Assembly: GCF_000344685.1 (NCBI RefSeq)
Contig: NW_006920419.1
Location: forward strand, 407,169-471,168
DNA length: 64,000 nucleotides
Reading direction: 5' to 3'
Source of the DNA: Gloeophyllum trabeum ATCC 11539
Taxonomy: Eukaryota; Basidiomycota; Agaricomycetes; Gloeophyllales; Gloeophyllaceae
The notes beneath the pieces were generated by a model. That model saw only the letters and a program-made list of their open reading frames with translations. It ran no database searches and was not told where the DNA came from. Position numbers and translations under genes: made by a program. Shown piece after piece: positions 22,627-32,400 of the stretch. Each line of letters opens with the position of its first letter. The stretch's first letter is position 1.

Positions 22627-23964
22627 ATGTATTCTTACCGTCACTCCGACCGCCGACCGCCTGTCTACCACAGATATGCGGATCCGAAGTCCAGTCCCCC
22701 GCGCACACCGCCGCGACAGCGTTCTACTTTCTACAACACGACATCCTACAGAGACCGCAGAAGCACGTCACCTCACACTCCTTCATCCGATAACAGACGG
22801 TCTCGACATGCCTACTACGATAGCTCCCCACGTCGAGGCCGGAGTGATGTATCTCGCCGTTCTCCGTCTTTGTCTCCTCTTGCCACTCGCGCGCGTTCGT
22901 ACAGCAGCTATCAAACCCGGGAAAGGCATTCGCGATCCCGGTCGCCGACAATCAGGAGGGCTGACCAGGCGGACCGGTATGTGCCACCCACCAACGTCGA
23001 CACCCCAGTCCGGCAGCTTCTCAGGCAGCTCGAGACTTCTATAAATCTTACCGCAGCGACCGAAAACTGCAACGAGCTGGACTATGCTACTCCTATGGCG
23101 AAAATGATGGAGCCAAGGCCATTTTCCGCACCGATCTCGGCCGCCCGGGGGGCGCCTGCAAGTCCGATTCTCCTTCCATCAAATCATGCTCCAGATTTGC
23201 CACCTGTCATGAGGCTATCTACTCCCACGATGTCCCCTAGTTCCAGCGATGTTCAGGCTCAAAGCCCCGAGCGTTTCGATAGATCGCCGGCCCCTTCGCC
23301 TTCCCCGCCCCCTATTTCTTGCAACGAGCAATGCGATGAGGGTTCTGTTGAAGAGGGGGAGTTTACACTCGCAGTCCACGAGGCGGAGCAGAAGCGGGAT
23401 GGATTACGAGATCAAAATGTTCTCATATGGACGACTACTCAACTCAGAGTGCGAAGGGAAAGGAACATTCCGATGACCATACCCGGCGTTAGGTGGAAGC
23501 TCATGATGTTATCCACCATCCTACGGGCGCTGGAAGACGGGACCCTAGAAGCCCGGACCAAACAGGTGATGGACCGCGTTCATCAGCAGGTTTCTAGATG
23601 GTCAGCTCTTCGCGATCCCCGACGGAAGGGCCCGTTCTCCTACTTGCAGGATATGCCGTGGCCTTGCTTGGCAAACCCTGATGCCGAAACTATCTACGGT
23701 GACCCCTCGCTTCTAGTGGGGCATGTGATCCAGTATGTCTTGAACCCCTTCCGAACGGACACGATGGACTTGAGGCCATCCGAGAGATTTAGGCATGAGT
23801 TGATGATGTGGGAGATCCTACAGACGTCTGGAGGGCTGCTGGAGAAGTTTCCTGAGGAGCCGCCTTTCCACTGGCATCGTCTGGGGTTCGTTCTCGGTGT
23901 GCAACGTATCATCGATGTCCTGAACTTCTTCAGGAGCGCCCTCCCAGCCTTGGGCCTTGACTGA
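22627..23964 (+). CDS. Arg/Ser-rich protein with C-terminal PWP...YVLNPFRTDT domain (cluster member 4)
   Basis: Single-exon, 445 aa. The N-terminal half is rich in Arg, Ser, Pro and Tyr (for example SRRSPSLSP and HSRSRSPTIRR), resembling RS-type disordered regions. The C-terminal 150 or so residues repeat the module of the 11.3-kb gene: DGTLEARTKQVMDRV, MPWPCLANPD, YVLNPFRTDT, a Trp helix and a final hydrophobic helix. The HPD tripeptide of the 13.6-kb paralogue is not present (MMWEILQTS). Function unknown. Its head-to-tail position after cluster member 3 mirrors the domain order of the single 13.6-kb gene. Confidence 0.75.
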   Translation: MYSYRHSDRRPPVYHRYADPKSSPPRTPPRQRSTFYNTTSYRDRRSTSPHTPSSDNRRSRHAYYDSSPRRGRSDVSRRSPSLSPLATRARSYSSYQTRERHSRSRSPTIRRADQADRYVPPTNVDTPVRQLLRQLETSINLTAATENCNELDYATPMAKMMEPRPFSAPISAARGAPASPILLPSNHAPDLPPVMRLSTPTMSPSSSDVQAQSPERFDRSPAPSPSPPPISCNEQCDEGSVEEGEFTLAVHEAEQKRDGLRDQNVLIWTTTQLRVRRERNIPMTIPGVRWKLMMLSTILRALEDGTLEARTKQVMDRVHQQVSRWSALRDPRRKGPFSYLQDMPWPCLANPDAETIYGDPSLLVGHVIQYVLNPFRTDTMDLRPSERFRHELMMWEILQTSGGLLEKFPEEPPFHWHRLGFVLGVQRIIDVLNFFRSALPALGLD

Positions 23965-24072
23965 CACTTCATCCTTTCTTATCGAATGATTGGGTCTCAC
24001 TCTGGACGTGTCCTCGTGTCTCATGCGTACCGCAAGGATTACTTTCGCTCTCTTATATTTTCTCTGCCTTAT

Positions 24073-24370
24073 CTTCACGCTCTTTTGACTGCTGTAGCTT
24101 GCGTAATATTCCCGACATGTACCTCTACGCTCTTTCACCTCGGACCATGCATCCCCCCCTCTGTGTAGCCTTGCAATGCTCGCGCTGTTATCCATCACGT
24201 TCTCTAATGCCAGTGCCAGATATCGTTCTTTTTCCTTCACGCTCCTTTGACTGCTGTAGCTTGCGTTATATTCCCGACGTGTATCTCTACGCTCTTTCAC
24301 CTCGGACCATGCATCCCCCCTTCTGTGTAGCCTTGCAATGCTCGCGCTGTTATCCATCACCTTCTCTAAT
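24073..24370. repeat. Two-copy tandem repeat, 162-bp period
   Basis: Segment 24073-24208 (136 bp) recurs at 24235-24370 with only a few substitutions. The period is a multiple of three, so an antisense open frame (minus, about 23818-24360) encodes the same peptide twice (DNSASIARLHR...GDAWSEVKERR). I regard the frame as a by-product of the repeat rather than a gene, because it overlaps the end of cluster member 4 and has no supporting signals. Confidence 0.8.
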
Positions 24371-25043
24371 CCTGCCTATACGTCGTATCTTGTTTCTAAT
24401 CATCTATTATTCGCTACTGTCGCGCTGAGTTTTGTGTACCTCCTTTGCGTACCTGATCATTCGGGCATTCAGCCTCGGATTGCCGCAACGGGACGCATTA
24501 TTTAGAGGCTTGAGTACGCTTGTGAGTAAATGGAAGTCGGCATACGTACATGTAACACGGGTTGCAGAGTTCACGGAGTGCCTGGTGTGATGTCTTGTGT
24601 TCGCAAAGTGACAGATGACATCTGCTGCAGCGACTACTTCGAGTCGCGTACGATCGTGTTTCTAATTCGCGCTTTCTTTCACCGTGTCCCGTTCGATTAC
24701 CCCACCTTCCCTTGGAAGACAGCTGCTAGTATCATGCTGCAGACGGTTGTACAGAAGTCATATTGATGGGCGAGGCGACAAGCATCGACTATGCCCCAGG
24801 AGTGTGTCGCCCCACGCACCTACATAATCTCAAGCATGGATATATCCCGTCACGAAGCTGGCCCGGGGAACGCAAGAATATCTTCCGGATACGTCTCAGT
24901 ATGAATGCCTCTTTTAACGGCAGAAAAGATCAGTCTTCAGCCTGAAGTTCAAGAGCATCGCGATCTCAGTGGGTTAGCTTTCGGGATACGCCGGCTGTAA
25001 ATGCTTCAGTGCCTCGTCCAATCAAAAGCGAAGACGGTGACTG
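24371..25043. other. Intergenic region
   Basis: No gene is supported between the tandem repeat and the SET/MYND gene. Confidence 0.5.
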
Positions 25044-27506
25044 ATGTCGTCGTTCGCGGCTCTTCGCGCAGCAAAACAGTCCAAGCAGGTTAAATCGTTT
25101 GTAAAGCCTGTGCCACAAACATCGCAGGAACCCCAGGAAAGAAATTCATCTGCGACCCAGCCCGAAGCCCACGCCCTCAATGCGCCAGAAGCCCCGACGC
25201 CTGTTGCTGCAAATGGCTTATACGCGGCGTTGCCACCTTCTCTGTCCATCCAACGCACCACCGAGCGAGGGCGAGGTATATATACTACATCATATATAAA
25301 GCGCGGTATGACTGTCCTCCCTGTGCCCAAGCGATCAAGGCCTGATCTGTTCTACGTAGGCACGACGATTCTCACAGTCCCGCCACACGTGCACGCCCTC
25401 TCCACTCCTTCCCTGCCCGCGTACTGTTCCCGCTGTTCCGCTGCACGAGAGCTGAAAAGGTGTACCAAGTGCAGAGCCGTGTGGTACTGCAGTGCTGTGC
25501 GTTTTCCCCCTCGCCTCTATCTCCCCCATATACGTTGAGTTCCAGCCCTACTACAGTCATGTCAAAATGCGGACTGGTCTCTGCATAAACGCGAATGCCC
25601 ATCTCTCATACGATGGGCTTCCTCTGCCCCGTCGTCATTACCCATACCGAGCGATGCCATCCGGTGTTTAGGCAGGACACTCTGGGAAATCGAGGCGAAC
25701 GGGCTGACCAGCATATTCGTGCGTCACTCTCCGTGTTCACTCGCCTCTCACACTCATCTGTCATCTCCACACATATTGCCAGACACGTGAGATTGCATCC
25801 ATGCAGTCTAGTAAGTCTTCCTCGCTTCTTGCCTTACACTACATGTATGGACCCTCACTCTACCCCGTGTCCAGACCGGCCACCGCCTACAGCAGCCACC
25901 CAGACCGAGACCCACGCCCACCTCGCTCATGCACTGGTCCGCTACCTCGGGGTCTCCTCCCCGGAAGAGTTAACGAAGTACGGCGTGCAAGGCGTCGGCG
26001 GGCTAGTCGACCTGGTAGCACGGGTGCGTTTTTCCTTCTCCGCCCTTTCATCAGTCAGTCAACTACCTTCGACGAATCATCGACAGTTCACGACAAACGC
26101 GATTACCCTCACTACGCCCTCCCTCTCGCCCATCGGCGTTATCATCTCCCCGCTTGCGGCGCTGTTCAACCACTCATGTGCGCCGAACGCCGTCATTGTC
26201 TTCCCCACGCACGGCTCTTCCTCAGTCAACATACGAGTCGTAACCCTGCGGGACTTACACCCAGGTGAAGAGGTAGGCAATGTCGCTCAATGCTGAATTT
26301 GACTGTGTGTTGAAGTGTGCGATTGTCCGCTATACGTGTAGGTTCTGACGGCGTACGTGGATACGACGCTCCCACGGAGGGAGAGGCAGCAAGCGCTCAG
26401 GGAGACGTATAATTTCACTTGCACTTGCGAATTATGTGTCTCAGAGGAGAAGGAGGGAGGGGAGGTAGACCCGCGAGAGGCGGTCTTGTGTCCCCGCGCC
26501 GGGTGCGGCGGAGTATGGCGAGGTGAGCGCCATAACGTCGTAGCAAGAAGATTACATGTCGTTAAGAATTGGTTTTCTTGTAGTCCCTGAACAAGGACCA
26601 AGCGACGACGACATGGAGGTTGACTCCTCAGTTGCCAATGGCAGCCAAGCCGCGGCCCAAGTGACGAGCAGATGCACAAAGTGCAAGCACCTTATCAATC
26701 CAGTAAAGCTACATGAAGTGAGCGACGCCGTCAGACTCGGCCTCGAAGGCTACGGCGAGGCTGTGAGAGTGCAAAACGAAGGTTAATGACTCATGTTCTG
26801 TGTTCTCCCCTGCATTCCCTGACTATATTCCGTCTCAAGATCCAGCGCGCGCGTACAAGTTGACGAAGAACCTCGCTCCGCTGCTAGCAGGTGCGGGCCT
26901 CGCGCCGTCATCTCACCCGCTGCTCGGGCTGCTACGACTGTACCAGCAGTTCGAGTTGGACAGACTCGGGCAAGCCCTAAACGAGATCGGGGGAGGACGG
27001 TCATCCGAGAGCAATGTAGAGGTAATGTGGATATACGCCTCGACGCAGACATGTCCGCCTGACTTCAGGTTGTATCACAGGAACTGAGAACACCGGGGGC
27101 AGAGAAAACCCTGGGTGAGGAAGAGAAAGCGCACGCGAAGGAGGCGCAGGAGATCCTGGACGACGTGGTCCGAACGCAAGCACGCATTGTCCGCGGCTTG
27201 AGCGACATCCTGGTCGAGGGCCACCCCGTGCGGGCAGTCGCCCTCGCTGAGCTCGGGAAAGCTCTCAGCGTGGACGAACCGTGGCCGGAGGTCCCGCCCT
27301 CCCCCACTACAGGCTCCTTCCCGCCTCACCTCGCGCCGCGGCTGCAGCTAGCGCTCCAAACGCTCCTGCGGTCAAAGCGAGAGCTTGAGATTGGTTTCGG
27401 TGGGGATGGAGGCGAAGTCGGGAGAGATGTGGGGGAGATGATGAGGAGGGTCGAGGGTGAGCTTAGCGTGTGGAGGGAAGGAGTGCGGAGTGGTGGTGGG
27501 AGGTGA
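25044..27506 (+). CDS. SET and MYND domain protein (SMYD-like)
   Basis: Predicted protein lysine methyltransferase of the SMYD type. Exons: 25044-25496, 25557-25718, 25783-25810, 25875-26023, 26087-26272, 26342-26522, 26584-26781, 26840-27021, 27069-27506, giving 658 aa. After a disordered N terminus the SET domain starts with ERGRGIYTT and is split by a MYND zinc finger (YCSRC...RCTKC...WYCSASCQNADW..HKREC). The SET core resumes with the NHSCAPNA motif (Asn292-His293) and GEEVLTAYVD (catalytic-type Tyr331), followed by a Cys-rich post-SET TCTCELC (353-358). The C-terminal third is helical, as in SMYD proteins. Substrate unknown. Introns are 46-69 nt, and one exon is only 28 nt. Confidence 0.92.
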
Positions 27507-28337
27507 CAGAATCAGTCAGTGTCAATGTGGTTAGCCGCGTCAGTGCTTCGAGATGTACCCTTTGCTGATCGTCAGATGTCTCGGCATAATGATTTTAGGA
27601 TCGCCGCATGCTGTATTGGCACAGCTGATGAGCGGTGTCTGACACCAGATGCACACCTCGAAAGCTTTGCACGCAGGTCCGCAAACGGAGTCGTCTGTCC
27701 TTGCGTCTTTATGTTCTACTCGCACCAATGTATGGCAATGCTGATCTGTTTGAAATGCTGAATTAATTCACCATACTTGAGTCGTGTCTTGGTCCCGTCC
27801 TGCGTTGACCGGCCGTCGCAGACTCCCGGGGATCTGATTGGCGGTCTGGAGGGTGGCTGTGCCGTCTAAAGAGACCGTTGATTGGCTGGGGACCTTCCTG
27901 ATGCGCCATCAGCCACGCCCCGACGTGTCGAGCCCGGGACTCCACCGCTAGCCACTGCCGCACCAGCATCCCGCTTTGTGTACGCAGGTATGTCTCACGA
28001 TCCACCCAACTGATCCCTTCGCATAGCCTCTGTCTGCGGAAATCTCGCGAACCGCATAAATGAACGTTCTGGTAGATACTACGGTCGTGCAAACGCGTTG
28101 GACGTCGCGTATTATTGATTCCATCAACCGTCCTGCATGTCGCGTACCTCCCTTCGCTGACCCACCCGCTGTACGTATAAACTAATGCTGGTCGCACGAT
28201 TCATAAAGCTCCTGCCCGAGCCCTCACCGTCATAATCTCTCTCCTTTCTCTCTTTATATCCGTGCACCGCTACGCTATATACCACCTTCGTTTAATTGCC
28301 CTTGGTTTAATCCCTAATACCTTTCCCAACACCTACA
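27507..28337. other. Intergenic region
   Basis: No gene is supported. A minus-strand open frame (27763-28197) has no recognisable features. A TATATA at 28276-28281, 57 bp before the next ATG, and a T-rich pyrimidine tract mark the likely promoter of the 28.3-kb gene. Confidence 0.5.
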
Positions 28338-29297
28338 ATGCCCGCTCTTTCCCTCTCCGTGTCTTCCGCACCGCCCAAATCCCAGCATGTCGTGCTTGAA
28401 AGACCACGAAGCAAGAGCTCCTCAAGCTCGCCCTCGCTCTTCTCGCTGCCTGCACCACTTATCCCTATCCCGTTGGCTTTTCCGCTTCCAGTCCCAATTC
28501 TCTCTCCATCCGTTCCGCGAGGTCGCCGACCTCACACGGCTCCCAACCTCAACGAACCCGGCATGCAGACGACGCCCTCCCCGCTGACCAAAAAGCCAAT
28601 CCTCCCTCACCTCATGGTTCCAACTGAGCACTCAGATCAATGGCCCCCGACGCCACCGCTAAGCCCCCCATCCACCTCCACCCGCAACGCCCTGCGTCTA
28701 TTCGCTGGTCCAGGCGGCATGCAGCGCGTACGTGCACGACTCGCTCGGTCCAGGAGCCGCAGGCACTCCCCGCGTAGCCCCGTCGCCGGCGGCGAAAGGG
28801 GAAGAGAAATCAAGGAGAGGTGGGACGAAGAAGACAGAAGGCTGAAGCAGGCGTTGCTGCTTGAGCAACTCACTGGCACCCGCCCGGCCCCCAAGCCTAG
28901 TCGCTGGGCCGACAAGGACTACCTTACACTGCGTGCGGGGCTACACCCTGACGCGGTTCAGGCAGCGGCTAGGCCCGCCCGCAACGATAGGATCGAAAAC
29001 TGGCGCCGGTCGGTGGCGATGGCGGTGCCGGAGGGTGAATTTGTGGAGAGTCCGCAGGGGCAGGGTAATTCTTCCGAGGACGACCTCCGCAGAATTGTTT
29101 CCAGCGTCACGAGAAGCCTTTCAAGCATGTCGTTCTACGTACCTCCGAGTCCTCCCAAGCGGCCGTTGCCTGTGCGCCCGGACCAGCGGAGTCGCACTCC
29201 CAGTTCGGATTCGGATTCGAAGACCGAGTGTACGAGTACGCTCTTGGACCGGCATGCCCAAGCGTGTATCGACGCCTACCGTGCCCTCACATCTTAA
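28338..29297 (+). CDS. Uncharacterised Ser/Pro-rich protein
   Basis: Single-exon, 319 aa, not recognised. The N-terminal half is Ser/Pro/Leu-rich and includes PPTPPLSPPS. An Arg-rich patch around residues 130-160 precedes a helical, charged segment (IKERWDEEDRRLKQALLLEQ) that may be the only folded part, followed by another disordered, phospho-site-like tail (SSDSDSKTE). No membrane segment or signal peptide is seen. TATA-like sequence lies 57 bp upstream of the ATG. The style resembles the 11-24 kb cluster proteins but I see neither of their shared modules. Confidence 0.6.
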   Translation: MPALSLSVSSAPPKSQHVVLERPRSKSSSSSPSLFSLPAPLIPIPLAFPLPVPILSPSVPRGRRPHTAPNLNEPGMQTTPSPLTKKPILPHLMVPTEHSDQWPPTPPLSPPSTSTRNALRLFAGPGGMQRVRARLARSRSRRHSPRSPVAGGERGREIKERWDEEDRRLKQALLLEQLTGTRPAPKPSRWADKDYLTLRAGLHPDAVQAAARPARNDRIENWRRSVAMAVPEGEFVESPQGQGNSSEDDLRRIVSSVTRSLSSMSFYVPPSPPKRPLPVRPDQRSRTPSSDSDSKTECTSTLLDRHAQACIDAYRALTS

Positions 29298-29638
29298 ACT
29301 CTTTGCGGCACACATACCTAGACCTCATATTTATTGGCGGCTCAATTGCGACATCGACGAGAAATACTCGTCCAAGCATCACTTAACTTATTGGTCCTGA
29401 TATTCGTATATTGTACATGTCTTGTAAACAGCAGTAGACCCACAGATAGACCAACACGATACCGGACAGGATCCGAAGCGCCTTGTCTAGATATCCCACA
29501 ACGGTCGGAGTAACCTGACTGAAGGTTCATTGCTCGGAGTATCAGGTAGTTGTACTTCTGCTGAGAGAGGCTGAGTACCCTGTAACCGACGTCGAGGAAG
29601 GTGGAGGCTGACATGGTTGCCAAAATATGGAGGACGGC
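29298..29638. other. Intergenic region between convergent genes
   Basis: About 340 bp with no supported gene. Confidence 0.5.
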
Positions 29639-31703
29639 TTAGAGGCCCAGGATGACATTCTGTGCAATGAAATTGGAAAAAGTCTCCTTAAGAACAAGTG
29701 GTGGACACGTACACGTCATCAACAATTCATACCCCTTTCCCTCCTTTCTCAAGAGCCCTTGGACGATCTTCATTCCCTCCATTACCTTCTCCTCCTCCAA
29801 CCTGCGACCAACGATCTGTACTCCAATCGGTAGTCCATGCATCTTCTCGGGATCATAGTGTTTGTACGCGCCCCGCTCGATGGTATTGGTCGCTTTGAAC
29901 AACTTGTCTAACGCGTCTAGCTCGCGATCGACGTGCGTCACTGGAAGGACGCCCGCGGAGTAATCGAGCTAAATCGAGTACGAAGTTAGGGACGACTGGC
30001 TGCCGGACAGTGGTGATACACTCACCATATTGAACAGAAAGGCATACAAACAATTCGTAAACGCATCCTTCATGGCCCCATGCGGTATTGCCGGCATCGC
30101 GTTTGGACAAGTCAACACAAAGTCGACCCCCGTCTCCTGCCACATCGTGAACCACCGCGCCCGATACTCCTCTCGCTGAGCCACAAGCCTGAAATACTCT
30201 TGTGCGGATTTCGGACCCCAGCCTTCTATAAGCCCGGCATAGGTCTCGTCGCCGCGGAGGTAGCGGAGGTACCAAGCGTACATGCGCTTGACGAACGCGG
30301 GCGTGGAGTACATGCCATTCGCCTGAACCATACCGGGGTCGTTGGATTCTCCGGTGAGAAGGATATTGTCAGTTTGGCGTACTATGGGGCGGCATGGGCG
30401 AGCTGTAAGAAGAAGGAGAGTCTGAGCTGCTTCGCTTACATTCGTCTGCGAGAAGCTGAGATGCGATCTTGAAACCCTCATAAGGTGATGGGGGATTTCT
30501 GCCGTGGCAGTTAGCTTGCTTCCATGAATCGATGCCCCGATGAGTAGTACCCACAATGTTACAATATCATAGCCGTATTGCTTGAGCACCGACACAACAT
30601 CTGTCAGGGCGCGGCTACAAGCCGGAGAAGGTGTGACTACACCTGGACTTCACTTCAATGCTGCACATTCCTGCGAGATGCACCGAGTACCTACCATCAG
30701 TCCACATTACGCCCCACTTGAGTCTTTTAGCAGAGAGATCGACCGTCCTCCAAGGCATTTTTATCACCTGTTGACGAACAAATCGCATGAATTCATGATG
30801 GTTGAACGATGTCGAGGGAAGCTCACAGTATGGTCGTAATTCCAGGGTTCCATAGCCATGACACCTTTCCAGAATGTTTCAAGATCTTCCAGCGTTCTAG
30901 CCATAGGAGAGTGCACATACAGCACCCCCTCCTGTCCTCCATGATTGTTTGCGTCCCCTCGGCTGATGAACCGAGTCGTGGACGCTTTTATTGTGTACGT
31001 CCCTGAATAATGTGAGGGCACTCGAACCGAGCCTGCACCGTCAGTGCCTATGCCGATACGGGAGCCACCATACGCCAAGAGCGCAGCCTCCCCGCCGCTC
31101 GACCCTCCTGGTGAGTATCCCTTCTTGTGGGGATTCTCCGTAGTACCTATCACATCAGAACTACACTCGTAAGACATGAGTGTGATCGGCACAGTGGTCT
31201 TGACAAACGGTACCGCCCCGGCATCGACCAGCAGCTTGACGATAGCTGAGTTCTCTGTCGCGGGCTTGCCAACAAGGGCAGCGAATCCTAGGCAGGAATC
31301 ATAGCCCTCCACGTTCACCATGTCCTTCAAGCTGACCGGGATTCCGGCTAGAGGACCCTGAGTATTGCATTGCTCCGCCCATATCTCAGCTTTGGGAATG
31401 AGGACCTCGGCGATGCAATTCAATGATTCTTGGGCTTTGATAGCCTTCTTTCCGTATGCTAGGAGCACCTCCTTGGGAGTTAAGCGTCCGGCCTTGATGT
31501 CGTCGATAGTGTCGCTGACGGGTTGTTCAAGGATAGAGACATCGTTGGTGTCGAGCGGGAGGCGGTACTCCGGCGTCAGGCTTTGTATTTGGGACTGTCG
31601 ATCGTTACGCTTCTTCCAGCTATGACAGGTGAGAAATGTGGTGGGCAGTATTCACACGCGACACGTACCAAGCCAGTCGGTATTGAAGGTATGAAAGCAG
31701 CAT
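29639..31703 (-). CDS. Amidase-signature hydrolase, array copy A (C-terminally extended)
   Basis: Fungal amidase of the acetamidase type, predicted to hydrolyse carboxylic amides to acid and ammonia. Exons (minus): 31669-31703, 30827-31619, 30695-30767, 30555-30642, 30440-30498, 30026-30381, 29639-29968, giving 577 aa. All exons except the last have the same length as in copies C, D and E. The catalytic triad is Lys110 (IPVSLKD), Ser185 (GGSSGGE) and Ser209 (GTDGAGSVR). The last exon reads past the position where the other copies stop (LLHT-stop in D and E) and adds 24 residues, so the ancestral stop has been lost here. Close resemblance of its N-terminal half to copy B (GFAALVGK, KTTVPI) suggests that B is its nearest relative. 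Confidence 0.88.
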
Positions 31704-32400
31704 TCCGGGGCGTGAATGTGCTATAATGTTCAAACCTGGTATATATGCCAGTTCGCATGGTAGGGCGGCATCCCTCCGGGAATCCGTAAGAACACATCAC
31801 TGCTGTTATCATGAGTGCAATAGAATTCATTTGTGTTCGGCGAGGGTATCTCGTTGCTTACGTGTGATAGGATGGTTTCGCTAACAGACGCCCCGGATAA
31901 CGGGAGGGTGCGAACCGGTGGCAAATCGGAAACAGGAACGAATCGTCCTAATCTATGCGAGGGGGAAACTTACAGTTGCCTTCTCATCTGCAGAGAAGCG
32001 TGCACTTGAAGAAAACTGAATGTCACGTCAGACGCTTGATACGTTGCAATAGCCGCGGCATATAGATTGCATGAATAGATAACTAACAGCATGCGGCATG
32101 TTGTAAATGAATATCGCCGACCATTTCGCAGGAGATAACGCACCTTTACAGAATACTGCCTTCCAGGAAGAAGCGGGCGAAGCTAGGTGCAAAGTAAGGA
32201 AGTAATACTCCACACTACAATAGCTGGTCGGTTGTTCTGTCAAAGGGATGGGGAGTATAGAGGAATACAAGTCCCATTGCGGACATGGTCCGTCCACGGA
32301 ATATATACTCGAAACCAGGGAATGGCTGCCGAACCTAGTCATCGTTGTGGACTCAGGGGTCCATTATCCCTGCGGCATTCCTGCGCAAACAGATTTTAAG
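31704..32400. other. Intergenic region between amidase copies A and B
   Basis: About 700 bp between the start of copy A and the decayed copy B; presumably the promoter of copy A. No other gene is supported. Confidence 0.5.

Noticed and set aside
22169..23044. 291-codon frame upstream of and overlapping the 22.6-kb gene
   Set aside because: Different frame, no motif, and most of it lies in promoter DNA.
25595..26296. 233-codon plus-strand frame in the SET/MYND gene
   Set aside because: It runs through four exons and introns in mixed frames; the spliced model explains the conserved motifs.
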